Assembly: GCA_004026145.2 (NCBI GenBank)
Contig: CP034993.1
Location: forward strand, 5,946,465-6,010,464
DNA from: Takifugu bimaculatus
Taxonomy: Eukaryota > Chordata > Actinopteri > Tetraodontiformes > Tetraodontidae
Length of the DNA: 64,000 bases
Direction: 5' to 3'
Below the pieces are notes generated by a model, which was not told where the DNA came from, made no database searches, and saw nothing but the letters and a program-made list of their open reading frames with translations. Positions 10,612 to 22,289 of the stretch are shown one piece after another (within the stretch, counting starts at the first letter, position 1; every line of letters begins with the position of its first letter). The position numbers and the translations under genes are program-made.

Positions 10612-11306
10612 CAGCCGAAAGATTAGGCGGACACTCGCTCATGTGGTTTTGCTCACAGCCGATTTATTTTTTTTAGTTGCTTCATTTCAAATATCAAACA
10701 ACTGTTTAGTGCCAACTTCACAAAACTCTGCTGCTGATCTTTCTACACGTTTTTGCACTGTCCGGCCAGTCACCCAAGGCATCCACAACACAACTAAAAA
10801 AAACTATTCTTCGTTCCTTTTTTTTGAAACGTGCTCTACAGTGCTACTTGCTGGCAAAAACAAATAACTGTTTGAAACAATATATAGTGCTTGGGACTTC
10901 ACCCTCAGTTTAACTTTGACTGTAACATGAATTAAACAACATCAAACATATTTATTAGTGCCTTTGCTGATGTTTGCTGTTGTTTCCACTGGAATCAACC
11001 TATAGTATATGGACAAGATAGTCCATGCAGGAACTCACCACCTAATCATCTCTAAAGGCTTCACAAACCATCTTTAATCCTTTCTGATCACACAATCAAG
11101 CTGAGCTAGCATTACAATTATTTTAAGTAGTTTTTTATTTAAATCATTCACAGATTGTTTTTAGGTCTTCATCTGAACATCAGATATGATCTACTGATGT
11201 GGTCATCCTGCAGTCCTGTTGCCCATGTTTGAATTGCTCAGTTTCTGTAAATACTAGCATTGTCCTGATCCAGTCTTTTTGCTCCTAATCTGATCCTTAT
11301 ACTATA
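10612..11306. other. no gene or repeat recognised
   Basis: Mixed AT-rich sequence with short random frames only. Confidence 0.4.
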
Positions 11307-11308
11307 TA

Positions 11309-11770
11309 CCGTATTGGCCCGAATATAAGACGGTGTTTTTTGCGTTGAAATAAGACTGAAAAAGTGGGGGTCGTCTTACATTCGCGGTCTAGACATTATA
11401 CCCATTCACAACGCTAGATGGCGCCATATATATTTAAAGCGAATGCTGAACTTAACGTCCCAGGCCAAAGCGAACCCCTGTCACGAAGAAGAAAAATAAA
11501 AATAGCGGTAGCACGAAGAAGAAAAGTAAAAAATAGCGGTAAGAAAGAAAGAGAAGAAAATAAGAGAAGAGATAACAGAAAATAGAGAAATGTAGCGACA
11601 ATCTGGAGAAAAGTGGGTCGAAGATTATAATCATTTGTTACAGATGTACTGTAATTATTTCTGTATAAAAATTACATTTGGTGTTCAAAAAGTCTTTTTT
11701 CAAACTTGAGTCTTTAAAAAGAGGGGGGTCGTCTTATAATCAGGGTCGTCTTATATTCGGGCCAATACGG
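11309..11770. mobile_element. MITE with 24-bp perfect terminal inverted repeats
   Basis: The left end begins CCGTATTGGCCCGAATATAA and the right end is its exact inverse over 24 bases. The block is flanked by TA on both sides (11307-11308 and 11771-11772). The 462-bp interior has no transposase. The ends resemble those of the pogo-like element at 62142 (CCGTATT...TATAAG), so a Tc1/mariner-pogo origin is inferred. Confidence 0.85.
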
Positions 11771-11799
11771 TAAACACTAAATAAACACTGTCTTGCCGA

Positions 11800-12310
11800 T
11801 ACCGCTCCAATCCAGTTTGTCTCCAAGGTAGTTTTTCTCTGTCAACTGGACTGGGTTTCTTCTCTTGAAGAGGTTTCGCCTTCTATCCAGAAAGGCTTCT
11901 TCAGTTCTGAATCGCTGGGGAGAGAAGCTTGAAAAATATATAGCCCCTGTGGACCATTTGCATGCTAATGCCTCTGGGTGGTCACCTGAGAGTCGTTAGC
12001 AGGGTCGTTGGTCGGGTCGTTCACCTAGTTTTCTGTTGAGGCGTCTCCCCTTTGTCTGCTGGATCACATGGTGATGAGTCCACTGGGTCTCCTGGAATGT
12101 TGTGAATGTTTGTTTTGCTGTTGGAAGGAGTGGAGGACTGCATTGTATGTGGGTGATAGGAAGTGCCTCAGGCCACCACCTCTGTTTAAGGATGGTTTTT
12201 CCAATTTGACATGATAGCTTCCTTGACCCCCCTTTCAAACCAGCGGTCTTCTCTGGCCAGTATCCGTACTTGTCCAAACACATTTGCAGTGCCGGCGTCA
12301 TATACTGTAG
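11800..12310 (-). mobile_element. Penelope-like retroelement, C-terminal fragment
   Basis: On the minus strand, frames give LAREDRWFERGVKEAI and, one shift later, LNRGGGLRHFLSPTYNAVL, the terminal region of fish Penelope-like proteins downstream of their GIY-YIG nuclease. The following 3' region contains the repeated TTCTCTTGAAGAGGTTTCGCC type sequence. The fragment is frameshifted. Confidence 0.7.
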
Positions 12311-13090
12311 ATCAACATTCAAGTTATTAAACATAGATGAATTATGTAAAAGAAGCCACATCCAGCACTTACTCTATAACAGGAGCCTTTAGGAGGTTTT
12401 TGCTAGATCTGACCAGTCAACAGCTTTAACCAGACATCTACAATCTCTGGCTGGACAAAAACAAACAGTATACAAAGCATCAGGTGTCTTTTTCACATTT
12501 AAAATGATTCTAGGACATTGCGGCTATGTTCTGACCCATTTCCAGTGTATGTCATGCACAACATATCACAGAAGTCCTGACTTGGAGGGTGTACCAGTAC
12601 CACACCAACGTGGACACAGAACCAGTGCTAGCATAGCTTGACACACATCCGCTAGCACGCCTCAGCCACGCTGCTCGCACCACCATCATTGTTCACAAAC
12701 GGTGCATTTCTTCCTTTAGATCTCAGTCAGATCTGATTTGATACTGCGATTTGGACAACACCAGTAAATACTGGTGAGGCAATAGGATCTAGATGAGAAG
12801 CTTCATTTTGTTGAGCCTTTCCATATATGTAAATGTCCCCCTGAAACCTCATCCTCTTTCTGCCTCTCCCGTCTGTTTTTGAGATAATCAGCTCACACGT
12901 TGCACATTGAGATACTGAAGGGCATATTTTGGGTTGACCCAGTGATCTCATCAGCTGTGAGTGTGTGCATGGTGTCTTTCAGGCAGTTTCTGTCATTCCT
13001 CTATGTAGAGCTGTTAAGATAAATTCGGGATGTTGGACATTGAAATAGCGCAGCTGTTTAATTTAGATACAGAAGATGAAAACTGATGGT
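12311..13090. other. no gene recognised
   Basis: No supported coding region, RNA gene or repeat is seen in this stretch. Confidence 0.4.
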
Positions 13091-13129
13091 TTTGTGGCGG
13101 AAGAATAAATAGTTTGTTCAATAAATGTG

Positions 13130-13288
13130 TCAAAACTCAATGGTTTACTTCCATTGTCATTTTTTACTGTATGTTTTAGCATGTGCCTAATAACGGTGCG
13201 CCTTGTGTATGTTTTAAAGACAGATACAGCACCCATACCTGAGACTGCGCCTTTTATTACAGTGCGCCTTATGGTCGTGAAAATACGG
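13130..13288. mobile_element. pogo-like MITE, right end
   Basis: The stretch contains GTGCGCCTTATGGTCGTGAA and ends AATACGG before TA, the inverse of the end of the pogo-like element at 62142. Subterminal GGTGCGCCTTGTG blocks also match it. The left end was not found. Confidence 0.6.
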
Positions 13289-13410
13289 TATCCTCTCTGT
13301 CCCAGTACAACCAGACTACATATCCTCTCTGTTCCAGTGTAACCAGTCATTTTTCCTCTGTCCCAGTATAACCGTCAGTTACCCTCTCTGTTCCAATATA
13401 ATCTGTCATT
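13289..13410. repeat. short minisatellite, period about 31 bp, four copies
   Basis: TCCTCTCTGTTCCAGTGTAA-type units recur four times with substitutions (TCTGTCCCAGTACAACCAG, TCTGTTCCAATATAATCTG and so on) between the MITE end and the LINE 3' end. Confidence 0.75.
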
Positions 13411-14096
13411 TCAATCAATCAATCTTTATTTATATAGCGTCTTATACAATCAAAATTGTTTCAAGGCGCTTTCCAGAATCCCAGGGCCTGACCCCAGACA
13501 AGCAACAGTGGCAAGGAAAAACTCCCCTTTAACAGGAAGAAACCTTGAGCAGGACCAGGCTCATGTAGGGGGACCCTCCTGCTGATGGCCAGCTGGGTAA
13601 AGAGAGAGGAGAGGAGGGAGGACAGGTAGAGGATAGGATAGGTAGGAGAGGAGGGGTGAGGAGAGGAGGGTAGAGTGAAGGGGAGGTAGAGGATTCTTCT
13701 TTCTTCTATCTTTCCGCTTCTCGTCCCTCCTCTTCTCTTTCGCTCCCCTCTCCGCTGCTCTGCTCTCTCCAACAGACACACACAAAAAATATGCACAATC
13801 ACTTCAACGGGCCGGCGGTCATTATGCAGCTCCGATGGCAGTGATACCTGCAAATAGATAGAGGGGGTGAAAGCAGAAAAACTACACAAGAATCAGCATA
13901 ACTAGTCTGCTTGATGAGGAGAGGAAAGGAGAGGAAACCATGACCCAGTGGAGTGACAGAGGTCTGTCAGGTGATCATGTTTCCGGACCCCGGCAGCCTT
14001 GGCCTATAACAGCATAGCTAGAATGTGACCTAATGATTAGACGACCCCCTAAGTATGATAATTTGTCTGTCTATGATAGTAACTGGAACTACTGAA

Positions 14097-15638
14097 TTAG
14101 TAACAGTAAGCTTTTTCAAAGAGGTAGGTTTTGAGTCTGATCTTAAAAGTAGCGATGGAGTCAGCCTCCCGTACCTGGACAGGGAGCTGGTTCCAAAGCA
14201 GGGGGGCCTGGTAGCTAAATGCTCGGCCCCCCATTCTACTCCTAGAAACTCTGGGAACCACAAGTAGACCAGCATTCTGAGAGCGGAGCGGTCTATTGGG
14301 CTGATAGGGTATCACTAGCTCCTCCAGGTAGGATGGAGCTAGGCCTCTGAGGACCTTGTAGGTCAGAAGAAGGGTTTTAAAAGTTATTCTAAATTTAACG
14401 GCAGCCAATGAAGCGACGCCATTACAGGACTTATGTGATCTCTTTTGTCAATACCTGTCAGAACTCTGGCTGCAGCATTTTGGATCAACTGGAGGCTTCT
14501 TAAAGAGTTGTTTGGACACCCTGATAATAAGGAGTTACAGTAGTCCAGCCTGGAAGTAACAAATGCATGGACTAACTTTTCAGCATCAGGCTGCATCAGT
14601 AGCTTCCTGATCTTTGAGATGTTCCTCAAGTGAAAAAAGGCACTTCTAGAGACTAATTTAATGTGTGAGTTGAAGGAGAGATTTTGATCAAAAGTTACTC
14701 CTAGATTCCTCACAGAGAGACTAGATGTTAATGAGATACCATCTAGAGTGATCATGTGATCTAATCTATCCCTGAGAGGTTCAGGACCAAACACCATGAC
14801 CTCAGTTTTTTCCTGGGTTAAGGAGGAGGAAATTTGAAGACATCCAGGACTCTATGTCTTTAAGACAGGTCTGGAGCTTCACTAACTTCTCTGTCTCCTC
14901 GGGTTTCATGGATAAATAGAGCTGAGTGTCATCAGCATAACAATGAAAGTTTATCCCATGCTGCCGAATAATGTTCCCTAAGGGAAGCATGTACAATGTG
15001 AAGAGGATTGGTCCGAGTACGGAACCTTGAGGAACTCCATGGCTAACCCTACTGTATGAGGAGGGAACGCCGTGGACATGGGCAAACTGGTATCTATCAG
15101 ATAAGTATGATCTAAACCAGTCTAGTGCTGTCCCTTTAATCCCAATCACATGTTCCAGTCTCTGTAACAGGATGCTGTGATCAACTGTATCAAAAGCAGC
15201 ACTGAGGTCCAGCAGAACCAGCATAGAGACCAGTCCATGATCGGAAGCTATGAGAAGATCATTAGTGACTTTAAGAAGTGCTGTTTCTGTGCTGTGGTGA
15301 GCTCTAAAGCCTGACTGAAACATCTCAAACAGGCTGTTCCTCTGCAGGTGCTCCAGTAACTGAGTCACCACCACCTTCTCTAGAACTTTAGAGATAAAAG
15401 GAAGATTGGATATTGGCCTATAATTTGCCAAGACATCAGGATCCAGTGATGGTTTTTTAAGCAACGGCTTAATCACTGCCACCTTGTAGGACCGGGGTAC
15501 ATAACCTGACACTAAAGAACCATTGATCTGGTCCAGGATAGAACTGCCTATCAGTGGTAGAACATCCTTCAACAGGTGTGTTGGGATGGGATCTAAAAGA
15601 CACGTAGTGGTCTTGGATTTCTGAATTAGCGATGACAC
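14097..15638 (-). pseudogene. L2-type LINE reverse transcriptase, frameshifted
   Basis: The long block 15638-14802 holds the RT motifs ANYRPISNLPFI, LDLSAAFDTVDHSILLQ, GVPQGSVLGPILF and CYADDTQLYL (YADD). One extra T in a T-run near 14800 shifts the frame to the block 14797-14384, which is followed by a C-terminal block 14408-14097. This is the best preserved L2 copy in the window but is still dead. Confidence 0.85.
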
Positions 15639-16140
15639 TGTAGTATCTGACCTGTTCTATGCAGGCTTTACGTCTGTAAGGCCGTAATGTTTTAACTGCC
15701 AACCTAAGCACAATATCAGGACATCCTCCACATGTGTGTCCGTGTCTTCTTCCTTTAGGTAATAGGAGCTGCTAAAAGATAACACTGGAGCCTGTGGGCC
15801 CCTGGTACCCTCACTAGGAGGATGTATATCGTGAAGCATCTTCAAGTATTCCCTTTTTTGGTCATAACTGAACGCCACACCATTGGGTTGACCATACGGT
15901 ATAGTGTGAGGTCATCAGAAAAGAATGTGTTTACTCGACTCTATAAGAAGGAGGTATCGAGGTAGACACCCCGGAGTTCTTCACTATCGGGACCTCGAGA
16001 CCTCCCTCGGACAAACTGCAGTGTTCGATTGATGCCTGACTGTTCTCTCCAATAAACATCTTTGATAACCAAGTCGGTGTCTGCGAAGTTTCCTTCCTCA
16101 TCAACACATCTCGGCAACCACCAGGAGAAGATTCACAACA
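15639..16140 (+). mobile_element. solo LTR of the ERV family, inside the LINE
   Basis: It starts TGTAGTATCTGACC and ends TTCACAACA, and aligns throughout with the two LTRs of the ERV at 16229-22807 but with many more differences. The flanks are ACAC on the left and ACGC on the right. The other LINE copy reads ACGC here, so the 4-bp duplication has decayed by a CpG-to-CpA change on one side. It is older than the neighbouring ERV. Confidence 0.9.
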
Positions 16141-16228
16141 ACGCCTCAGAAAAATATATAGGGCTGAAGGAGCTTAAGGGCTCGTTGGAGACCCTGCATG
16201 TTCCCACAGTCGGCACATCTGGTGATGG

Positions 16229-16732
16229 TGTAGTATCTGACCGTTCTATGCAGGCTTTACATCTGTAAGGCCGTAATGTGTCTAACAGCCACCTAAGCGC
16301 CATATTAGGACATGCTCCACATGTGTGTCCTGTGTCTTCTTCCTTTATGTAAGAGGAGCTGCTAAACGATGACACTGGAGCCTGTGGGCCCCTGGTTGTC
16401 CTACACATGAGGATGTGTAGCATGAAACATCTTCAAGCACTCCCTTTTTTGGTAATAACTGAACGCTATACCATTGGGTTGGCCGTATTGTACAGCGTGA
16501 GCTCATCAGTGGAGAATGTGTTTACTCGACTGTATAAGAAGGAGGTGACGATGAAGACACCTCGGAGTTTCTTCACCATCGGGACCTCGAGATCTCCCTC
16601 GGACAATCTGCAGTGTTCGATTGATGCCTGACTGTTCTCTCCAATAAACATCTTTGATAACCAAGTCGGTGTCTGCGAAGTTTCCTTCCTCATCAACACA
16701 TCTCGGCAACCACCAGGAGAAGATTTACAACA
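16229..16732 (+). repeat. 5' LTR of the ERV
   Basis: TGTAGTATCTG...TTTACAACA, 504 bp. It carries AATAAA near 16645 (CTCTCCAATAAACATC), the likely polyadenylation signal that separates R from U5. No TATA box was assigned with confidence. Confidence 0.9.
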
Positions 16733-16736
16733 AAAT

Positions 16737-16754
16737 TGGCGTCACGGACAGGAT
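16737..16754 (+). promoter_or_regulatory. primer-binding site, tRNA-Ser-like
   Basis: TGGCGTCACGGACAGGAT lies four bases after the LTR. It is complementary to a tRNA 3' end ending CCA. From memory of vertebrate tRNA-Ser(CGA), whose 5' end is GTCACGG, the match is close. The assignment rests on recall and was not aligned. Confidence 0.6.
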
Positions 16755-19020
16755 CGGTTGTGGCTGTCGTCTTCTCCATCTGCCTCCTCGGACCAACTTC
16801 CGCTCCAAGCTGGCAAGTAAAGTACACACTTTCCACACATTGGGGTGATAGTTGGTTCAATTAAGCTTTTGGGGAGTAATTTAGACACACCGTAAAGATA
16901 ATTAGTGTGGATGTACATTTTTGTGTTGATGTTGGGGAATACTTCTTCTAAATTGTTCAATTTGACCTTTTGTTTTGTGTTTTGTGAAAGATTGAAGTAG
17001 TGGCTCTGGAGGAGAGACAGGCCATGAGGTTTATTACACGGCTCACTTCAGCTAAAAAGGACAGCTGATTCTGAATTTATTTTATTCGGGTCTGTACACT
17101 GTGTTATGTACAGGATTGGCGACAGAGCGCGTGGACACTAGGAATGTGTCAGGTTACGGCCAGGAAATGATGTTAAAGTGTTAAAAAGCCGCGGTTTAGG
17201 ACCATTTGCCCTAAGTCCTGTGTTTCCTTTCGGAGCACACAGGCCGGTCTCTCTCTTTTGAGGGATTGGAAAGCTGGGGTTATCTCCGGGTCGGGGGTGT
17301 CCTCTCTGACGTGGCTGACGAGTGCGTTTGAAGACACTCTTTTACGGTCAGGGGCCCACTTTTCAGGGTGGTAAATTTAGTGCGGACAGTCGCGTGAAAC
17401 TGTGGTTTACGGCAGCGGCGCCGGGACGTCTAAATAGGATAAATCTGCATGGACAGATTGTGTGTCTGTGGAGCCGGCGTGTGCGTGATTTGATTCTGTG
17501 TTCTGTTCGTCTCCCTCTCTCCCTTTCTCTCTCTCTCTTTGTCTAAAGTGACTTTTGGGGGATGTTACCATAGTTGTTGTCAAAATTGGGAATTGATTGA
17601 AACTATAAGAAACAAAGGAAAAATCTTTCTGTACCTCAGATAGATTGATTGAGATTTTATCTGAAGTTTGATGAGGACCTAAGGGTGGTCCTGGTAGTGA
17701 AGAATATCATATAATTCTGTGCTGAGACAAGGAAACTGGGTGTGATCCAGCAGGACCGCAAGGTCCACATATACATACACATACATACACACACACACAC
17801 ACGCACACTCACATATACATATATGCTGAAGTAGTGGTGAACAAAGAAAAGCTGAGAAATTAGAAGTTTGTTCTTGCGGATTTCTATGTTTATGTAATAT
17901 CTTTGAAGAACTTTACTTATATTGATTTTGGAAAATTATTCATATTCGTTGTTGGTTGATTTGGATCCTTTGGATCTTAGGGTGTGGCTCACAGTCTGCA
18001 GCTGTGTGTTGGGCCTGCAACCAGTGACTAGCTTGGAGCTGGCAAGAACGGATGTTCACTCTCCGACTATCGGAAGTGAACAGGAAGTGGTTCTCGACTT
18101 CAAGGGGTGGAGCTAGTTGGCTCCCCCTAGGGGTGGTGCGGAGAGTCCCTCCCCACTCAACCCTCTCTCACTTTCTGGAGTGACAGCTTTCATCAGGAGA
18201 AGAAAATGGAGCGCACATTTTCTCTCTCCTTTACTGATCAGCGTTTGATTGTTTAATGTGTGTTGGAATTTAAGAAGAGATATGCTGGGGCACAAATGCA
18301 ACAGGTTTATCTACTTGGCTGATTATGGTTTATGAATAATTGTTAAATGATTGTTTACTGTTGATGATTGTTTATCATAACAATAACATTAAAAAAAACA
18401 ATAATTTGATAAAAACAATGATAATAACACATTAATTAGAAGTTTGTTGACAATTTATGATAGTGTTCAAGAATTGTGCACTTTTTATTTGTTGAAGGAG
18501 TTTGACAGTTCATGAATTATTGAATTTTTTCTGTTTCCTTTTTACACTTTTGATGCACCTGAACTTGACTCCAGTAGGGACAGACAAGAGGAGGAATTGA
18601 TCTGCCGGTGGCGACATAACGGTCTTGCACTAAGGCCAGTGAAATTTTATATATACACACACCATAATTGTTTGGACAAACATCTACAGCGATTGTTTTG
18701 CAGATCATTTGGACAGGTTTAGAGTCAGATCAGATTGTTTGAAAGTTATAAGGAATTTATAAATTTCTTCAACCTTTTAATTTTATTTACACCCTCTTCT
18801 TTATTAATTCTTTACTATAATTCTGCTTTGCTGTTTCCTTTCATGTTTTTATATTTCTAGATTCCTATATTAATTGAATTTATTTCTTTTTGTATTCATC
18901 AGTTAAACAATTAATAGTTTTGCATTTAAATTGAACATTAAAGTGAAATAAACAAAGCATTTACATATTAAGGTTTGAAATTGATATACCGTACTTTCCT
19001 AAGACAACTGCTACAGCAAA
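16755..19020 (+). other. long ERV leader, no gene recognised
   Basis: About 2.27 kb separate the primer-binding site from gag, long for a retroviral leader. Only short frames are present, the longest at 17922-18116. A CA/TA microsatellite lies near 17770. The stretch may hold packaging and splice-donor signals or an unrecognised nested insertion. Neither could be identified. Confidence 0.5.
17770..17824. repeat. (CA)n/(TACA)n microsatellite
   Basis: ACATACA and ACACAC runs inside the ERV leader. Confidence 0.9.
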
Positions 19021-20823
19021 ATGTCAAAAGCGGAGAGTAAAGCGGTTAAACGCATGACCCCAATTGAGGTGGTGCAGAAAAACAATCCCCTTATTAAAGG
19101 CCTACCAGAGGCCTCAAAGAAATGGAACAAGCGTTGGCCTGATATTGAACAACCTTGGCCGGTTGAAGGTACCCTCAACCCTGATGTGATTCAAACAATC
19201 TGTACAGTTGTTATCGCTTATAAAGCAAATGAGAAAAAAGGAAAAAGGGGGAAGTCTCGTGCAGAAAAAAGACAGACTGAACTCGCAATGTTGCAACTTT
19301 TTGAACAGGAGGGACAGAAGTTGAGATTGGCTGCAAAAAAGAAAAACAAAATAGCTAAAGAAATTATTGAAAGAACCGCAAAACAAACAGCGGCGCTTGT
19401 GGAAAAGATTAACACTCCCTTCTCTCATACGGCTCCTGTAACAACCCCTCCACCGTATGAGACAGAAACTGAATACACTGACATCTATCCACAACTTCCT
19501 GTACTCAGCCAGAAAGGCAAGTACAACATTAAAGATGATCACAACCAAACTGTTGAAAAGGGAAAGGCAAGAACAGTCATACACATTTATCCAACAACTC
19601 CAAAATCTAAATCAAGAAAAACACGAGATGATGTTTACAACACACTGCTTCTGGAGGATGATGATGAGAGCGGTACGGATGAAGCCATAGGTGGTTATGA
19701 TCCCGCCATTAAGCGTGTGTTGGCTAAAGCTGAAAAGAGGGGTAACAAATCTAAAAAGAAAGTTAAGTCTGGTCAAGATCTGACCGATGACAGTTCAGGG
19801 TCAGACACTGATGAAGACTCAGACGGCAATTGTTCTTCCTCTGAGGAAAGACAACGTGCTTTGAGAAATCTTGAGAGGGGTATCGAACAGTGTCGTTTAG
19901 ACATTAGCTTGACGGGAACTCCAGAAGCTCATAAGATGCTAGAAAGACAATTGGAAGATATGGAAAAACGGCGTAAGTCGTTAAAGAAGGGGAGGCTTTC
20001 AAGGCTGATCACTTCTGACTACGCCTTGCGTTCAAAGAAAGACAGCTCTGCTAACAAAATGTTTCCTGTTGTTGTTCGTGGTCAAAGTCTTGAGTATAAA
20101 CCTTGGCAGAACTCCGATATGTCAGATATATTAGAGAAGCTACCTATCCTTCAGGAAGGGGCACACCCCTGGATTTCAAAACTGGAGGAACTTTTGATTG
20201 GAACACAACCTGCTGTTGGAGACATTAAAAGGCTCCTAGCTAATCTCATTGGTGTGTCTTCCATGGAAGACCTTTTGCAGAAGGCTGGCATGCCTCGGTT
20301 CATGGCAACTGCAGTAAATGATGCTGAACTGTTTTCTGCTCACAGAGGTCAGTTTTGGGGGGCGCTGAAAGACGCGTTTCCAACTAACATACATCCTGAT
20401 AATATCCTCATTGAACCATTGGGTGAACAAGAAAATCCGAGAGCCTACGTTTCAAGAGCTCTACAAACTTGGCGTAATGTCACAGGCAATGATCCCGATG
20501 CTAATCAAATGGAGCAGTCTATCATTCGAGCTAAAATTCAGAAGGGATTGCCATTGCCGGTGCGTAGTAAAATAGCAGAGGTGGTTGGTCTTGGGAACAT
20601 GATTAAGAGTGTTTACATTGATCACATTGCCCACCAGGTTGAACTGTATCGTAGAAAAGAGCAAGAGTTGAAAAACCAAGATCATGAAACTCTCAGAAAA
20701 CTTACTCAACTGCAGTTGGTGGATAACAAACGCAAAGAGAAAAAGCAAGCGGTAGTGATGGAAAACCAACCTGATCAAACATCACAAATGCAATCGAACC
20801 GAACATTATGCCAATCGTATTAA
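19021..20823 (+). CDS. gag: ERV Gag polyprotein, intact frame
   Basis: A 600-codon open frame. The N-terminal third is basic and lysine-rich (matrix-like), with a PPPY late-domain motif at residues 143-146 that would recruit budding machinery. An acidic Ser/Asp-rich linker and a charged coiled-coil-like stretch (about 280-325) follow. A capsid-like region with a major-homology-type segment (ENPRAYVSRALQTW, about 479-492) comes next. No Cys-His nucleocapsid knuckle is present, and the frame ends in a Gln-rich tail. The layout resembles gamma/epsilon-type Gag with a coiled-coil insert. The stop is immediately before env sequence, so protease and pol have been deleted. Confidence 0.8.
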   Translation: MSKAESKAVKRMTPIEVVQKNNPLIKGLPEASKKWNKRWPDIEQPWPVEGTLNPDVIQTICTVVIAYKANEKKGKRGKSRAEKRQTELAMLQLFEQEGQKLRLAAKKKNKIAKEIIERTAKQTAALVEKINTPFSHTAPVTTPPPYETETEYTDIYPQLPVLSQKGKYNIKDDHNQTVEKGKARTVIHIYPTTPKSKSRKTRDDVYNTLLLEDDDESGTDEAIGGYDPAIKRVLAKAEKRGNKSKKKVKSGQDLTDDSSGSDTDEDSDGNCSSSEERQRALRNLERGIEQCRLDISLTGTPEAHKMLERQLEDMEKRRKSLKKGRLSRLITSDYALRSKKDSSANKMFPVVVRGQSLEYKPWQNSDMSDILEKLPILQEGAHPWISKLEELLIGTQPAVGDIKRLLANLIGVSSMEDLLQKAGMPRFMATAVNDAELFSAHRGQFWGALKDAFPTNIHPDNILIEPLGEQENPRAYVSRALQTWRNVTGNDPDANQMEQSIIRAKIQKGLPLPVRSKIAEVVGLGNMIKSVYIDHIAHQVELYRRKEQELKNQDHETLRKLTQLQLVDNKRKEKKQAVVMENQPDQTSQMQSNRTLCQSY

Positions 20824-20846
20824 TTTCCATCGGTGACATCTGTTCC

Positions 20847-21397
20847 ATCAGTACCTCAGCAATATTACTTACACTCTGCAGGGTTTTGCCAATGAAACCA
20901 TAAAGGGCTTTAAACACCTTTCCAACACTCAGAGAAGTCACAGACTTACGTTGTTGAAACATGACATGGCGCTAGATTACATCTTGGCCAAAGGAGGTTT
21001 GTGTGTGTCTTTGAATTTGACAGGTGATGCGTGTTACACTTTGATTCCAGACAATGGTGATAATATAACAAGTGTGATTGACGCTTTGAAGAAGATAAGA
21101 GATGCGTTCGGACCTTCTGAAAGCGCAGGAACGTCAGCGACGGCTTGGCTTCAGGACAAATTTGGTCCAATGGGAGCTATGTTGATACAGGTTCTCAGTG
21201 CTGTCGTAGTGTCACTAAGTGTGATGTTTTGTTTTTGTACTTTGTCATTAACTTGTGCCAAGGCGATGATATTGCGTTGGATTGGTGTAGTGATGCCTAG
21301 CGACCAGGTTCAGATGCCACTCTTAAGTGTCAAAGCTTTGGCTGATTCAGATGAGGAGGACATTTCTGATGAGATGGTTGATAAATATCCAGTATAA
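20847..21397 (+). pseudogene. env: ERV Env transmembrane subunit remnant
   Basis: An open frame without its own ATG start encodes the C-terminal half of a class I retroviral Env. Visible in order are a heptad-rich helix, a segment ALDYILAKGGLC with a following Cys pair (disulfide-loop region of gamma/epsilon-type TM), a membrane helix near the C-terminus (MLIQVLSAVVVSLSVMF) and an acidic cytoplasmic tail. The surface subunit, signal peptide and most of the fusion region are missing, so it cannot act in entry. It joins almost directly to the gag stop at 20823, marking one edge of a large internal deletion. Confidence 0.75.
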
Positions 21398-22289
21398 TCA
21401 ATAATTCAGTATTTAGTGTGACCTTCGAGTCATATCCTTATGTTACTCTTTGCATTTAATGGTGTTTATGTTTTCCTTTCCTCCGTTGTAGTTCCGGTGA
21501 CAAAGGGGGGAAATGGTTACATAATTTACTTAATCGTGATAATCATGTTTTGATATGTTTGTATTGTATTCTCTCTAATGAAACCAATGTTTTTTGCAAA
21601 GATACTGGCACCTCTGTTTTCTGTTTCCAGGACAGTAGTTGGGGAGCTACGTTGGGGTGAGAACTATGTTGGAATGGACTCAGAAATTCAAAGTGAACTG
21701 TGAAAGATGCTGGAGGACCCTGAATGAAGATGGGGAACAACTGAAGCTCCTTCATCAGGGGACTGTGAACTACAGATTCGAAAATTACTGTTGATGTGTT
21801 TAATGCATATATCTGAAGTTTGTATTAATAAATTTACTAGGGAAATTTCATTAGTGGGCAGATGCTATGAGAACTCAGTTTTTTCCTTGTTTTGGTAAAG
21901 GGAAAGGGGTCCTTAGGCAGGGAAAGGTCCAAGGTAAGGTCCGATGGGACGACCAGCCTGATCGTGGACATTTTTTGATTTTTTTCTGAGTATCTTGTAT
22001 GTGTTTGCCCAACTCTTCCCTAATATAACCTTTTTGCAAATTGGATTGGAGTACCATAGGTGGTCGCCGTCGACAGAGGGACCGTGAGAGAATTTTCCCG
22101 TCTAAAGTGTTTTGATGGTTGCAAACTGAAAGACGTCTGTCGGATGGGTTTTTCACTCTCACACTCCACTAAATTTCACATATTGTTCACGTCTAATTAA
22201 TCAATCTTTTTCAAATTATACCACTTTATTAGTCACCGTCACTTTTATTAAAACTTGGTTATTCTTTATTTTTCGAGACTATGTAGTCT
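21398..22289 (+). other. ERV region between env and 3' LTR
   Basis: About 890 bp with no recognised gene. It contains a second polypurine-tract-like run (21502-21513, AAAGGGGGGAAA) in addition to the one beside the LTR. Confidence 0.5.

Larger units (their letters stand above)
13411..16228 (-). mobile_element. second L2/Maui-like LINE, minus strand
   Basis: The 3' end is at 13411 with TTGATTGATTGA repeats on the minus strand, then a GA-rich 3' untranslated region and coding blocks to 15638. A solo LTR interrupts it at 15639-16140. LINE sequence resumes at 16141-16228, continuing exactly where it broke when compared with the copy at 7050-7190, and then stops at the ERV. Confidence 0.9.

Noticed and set aside
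16133..16709. Short proteins encoded in the LTR (repeated at 22266-22837)
   Set aside because: They lie antisense within LTR sequence and lack any family signature.
19114..19584. Minus-strand frame opposite gag
   Set aside because: It is Cys/Phe/Ser-rich and antisense to a lysine-rich gag, the expected shadow composition.
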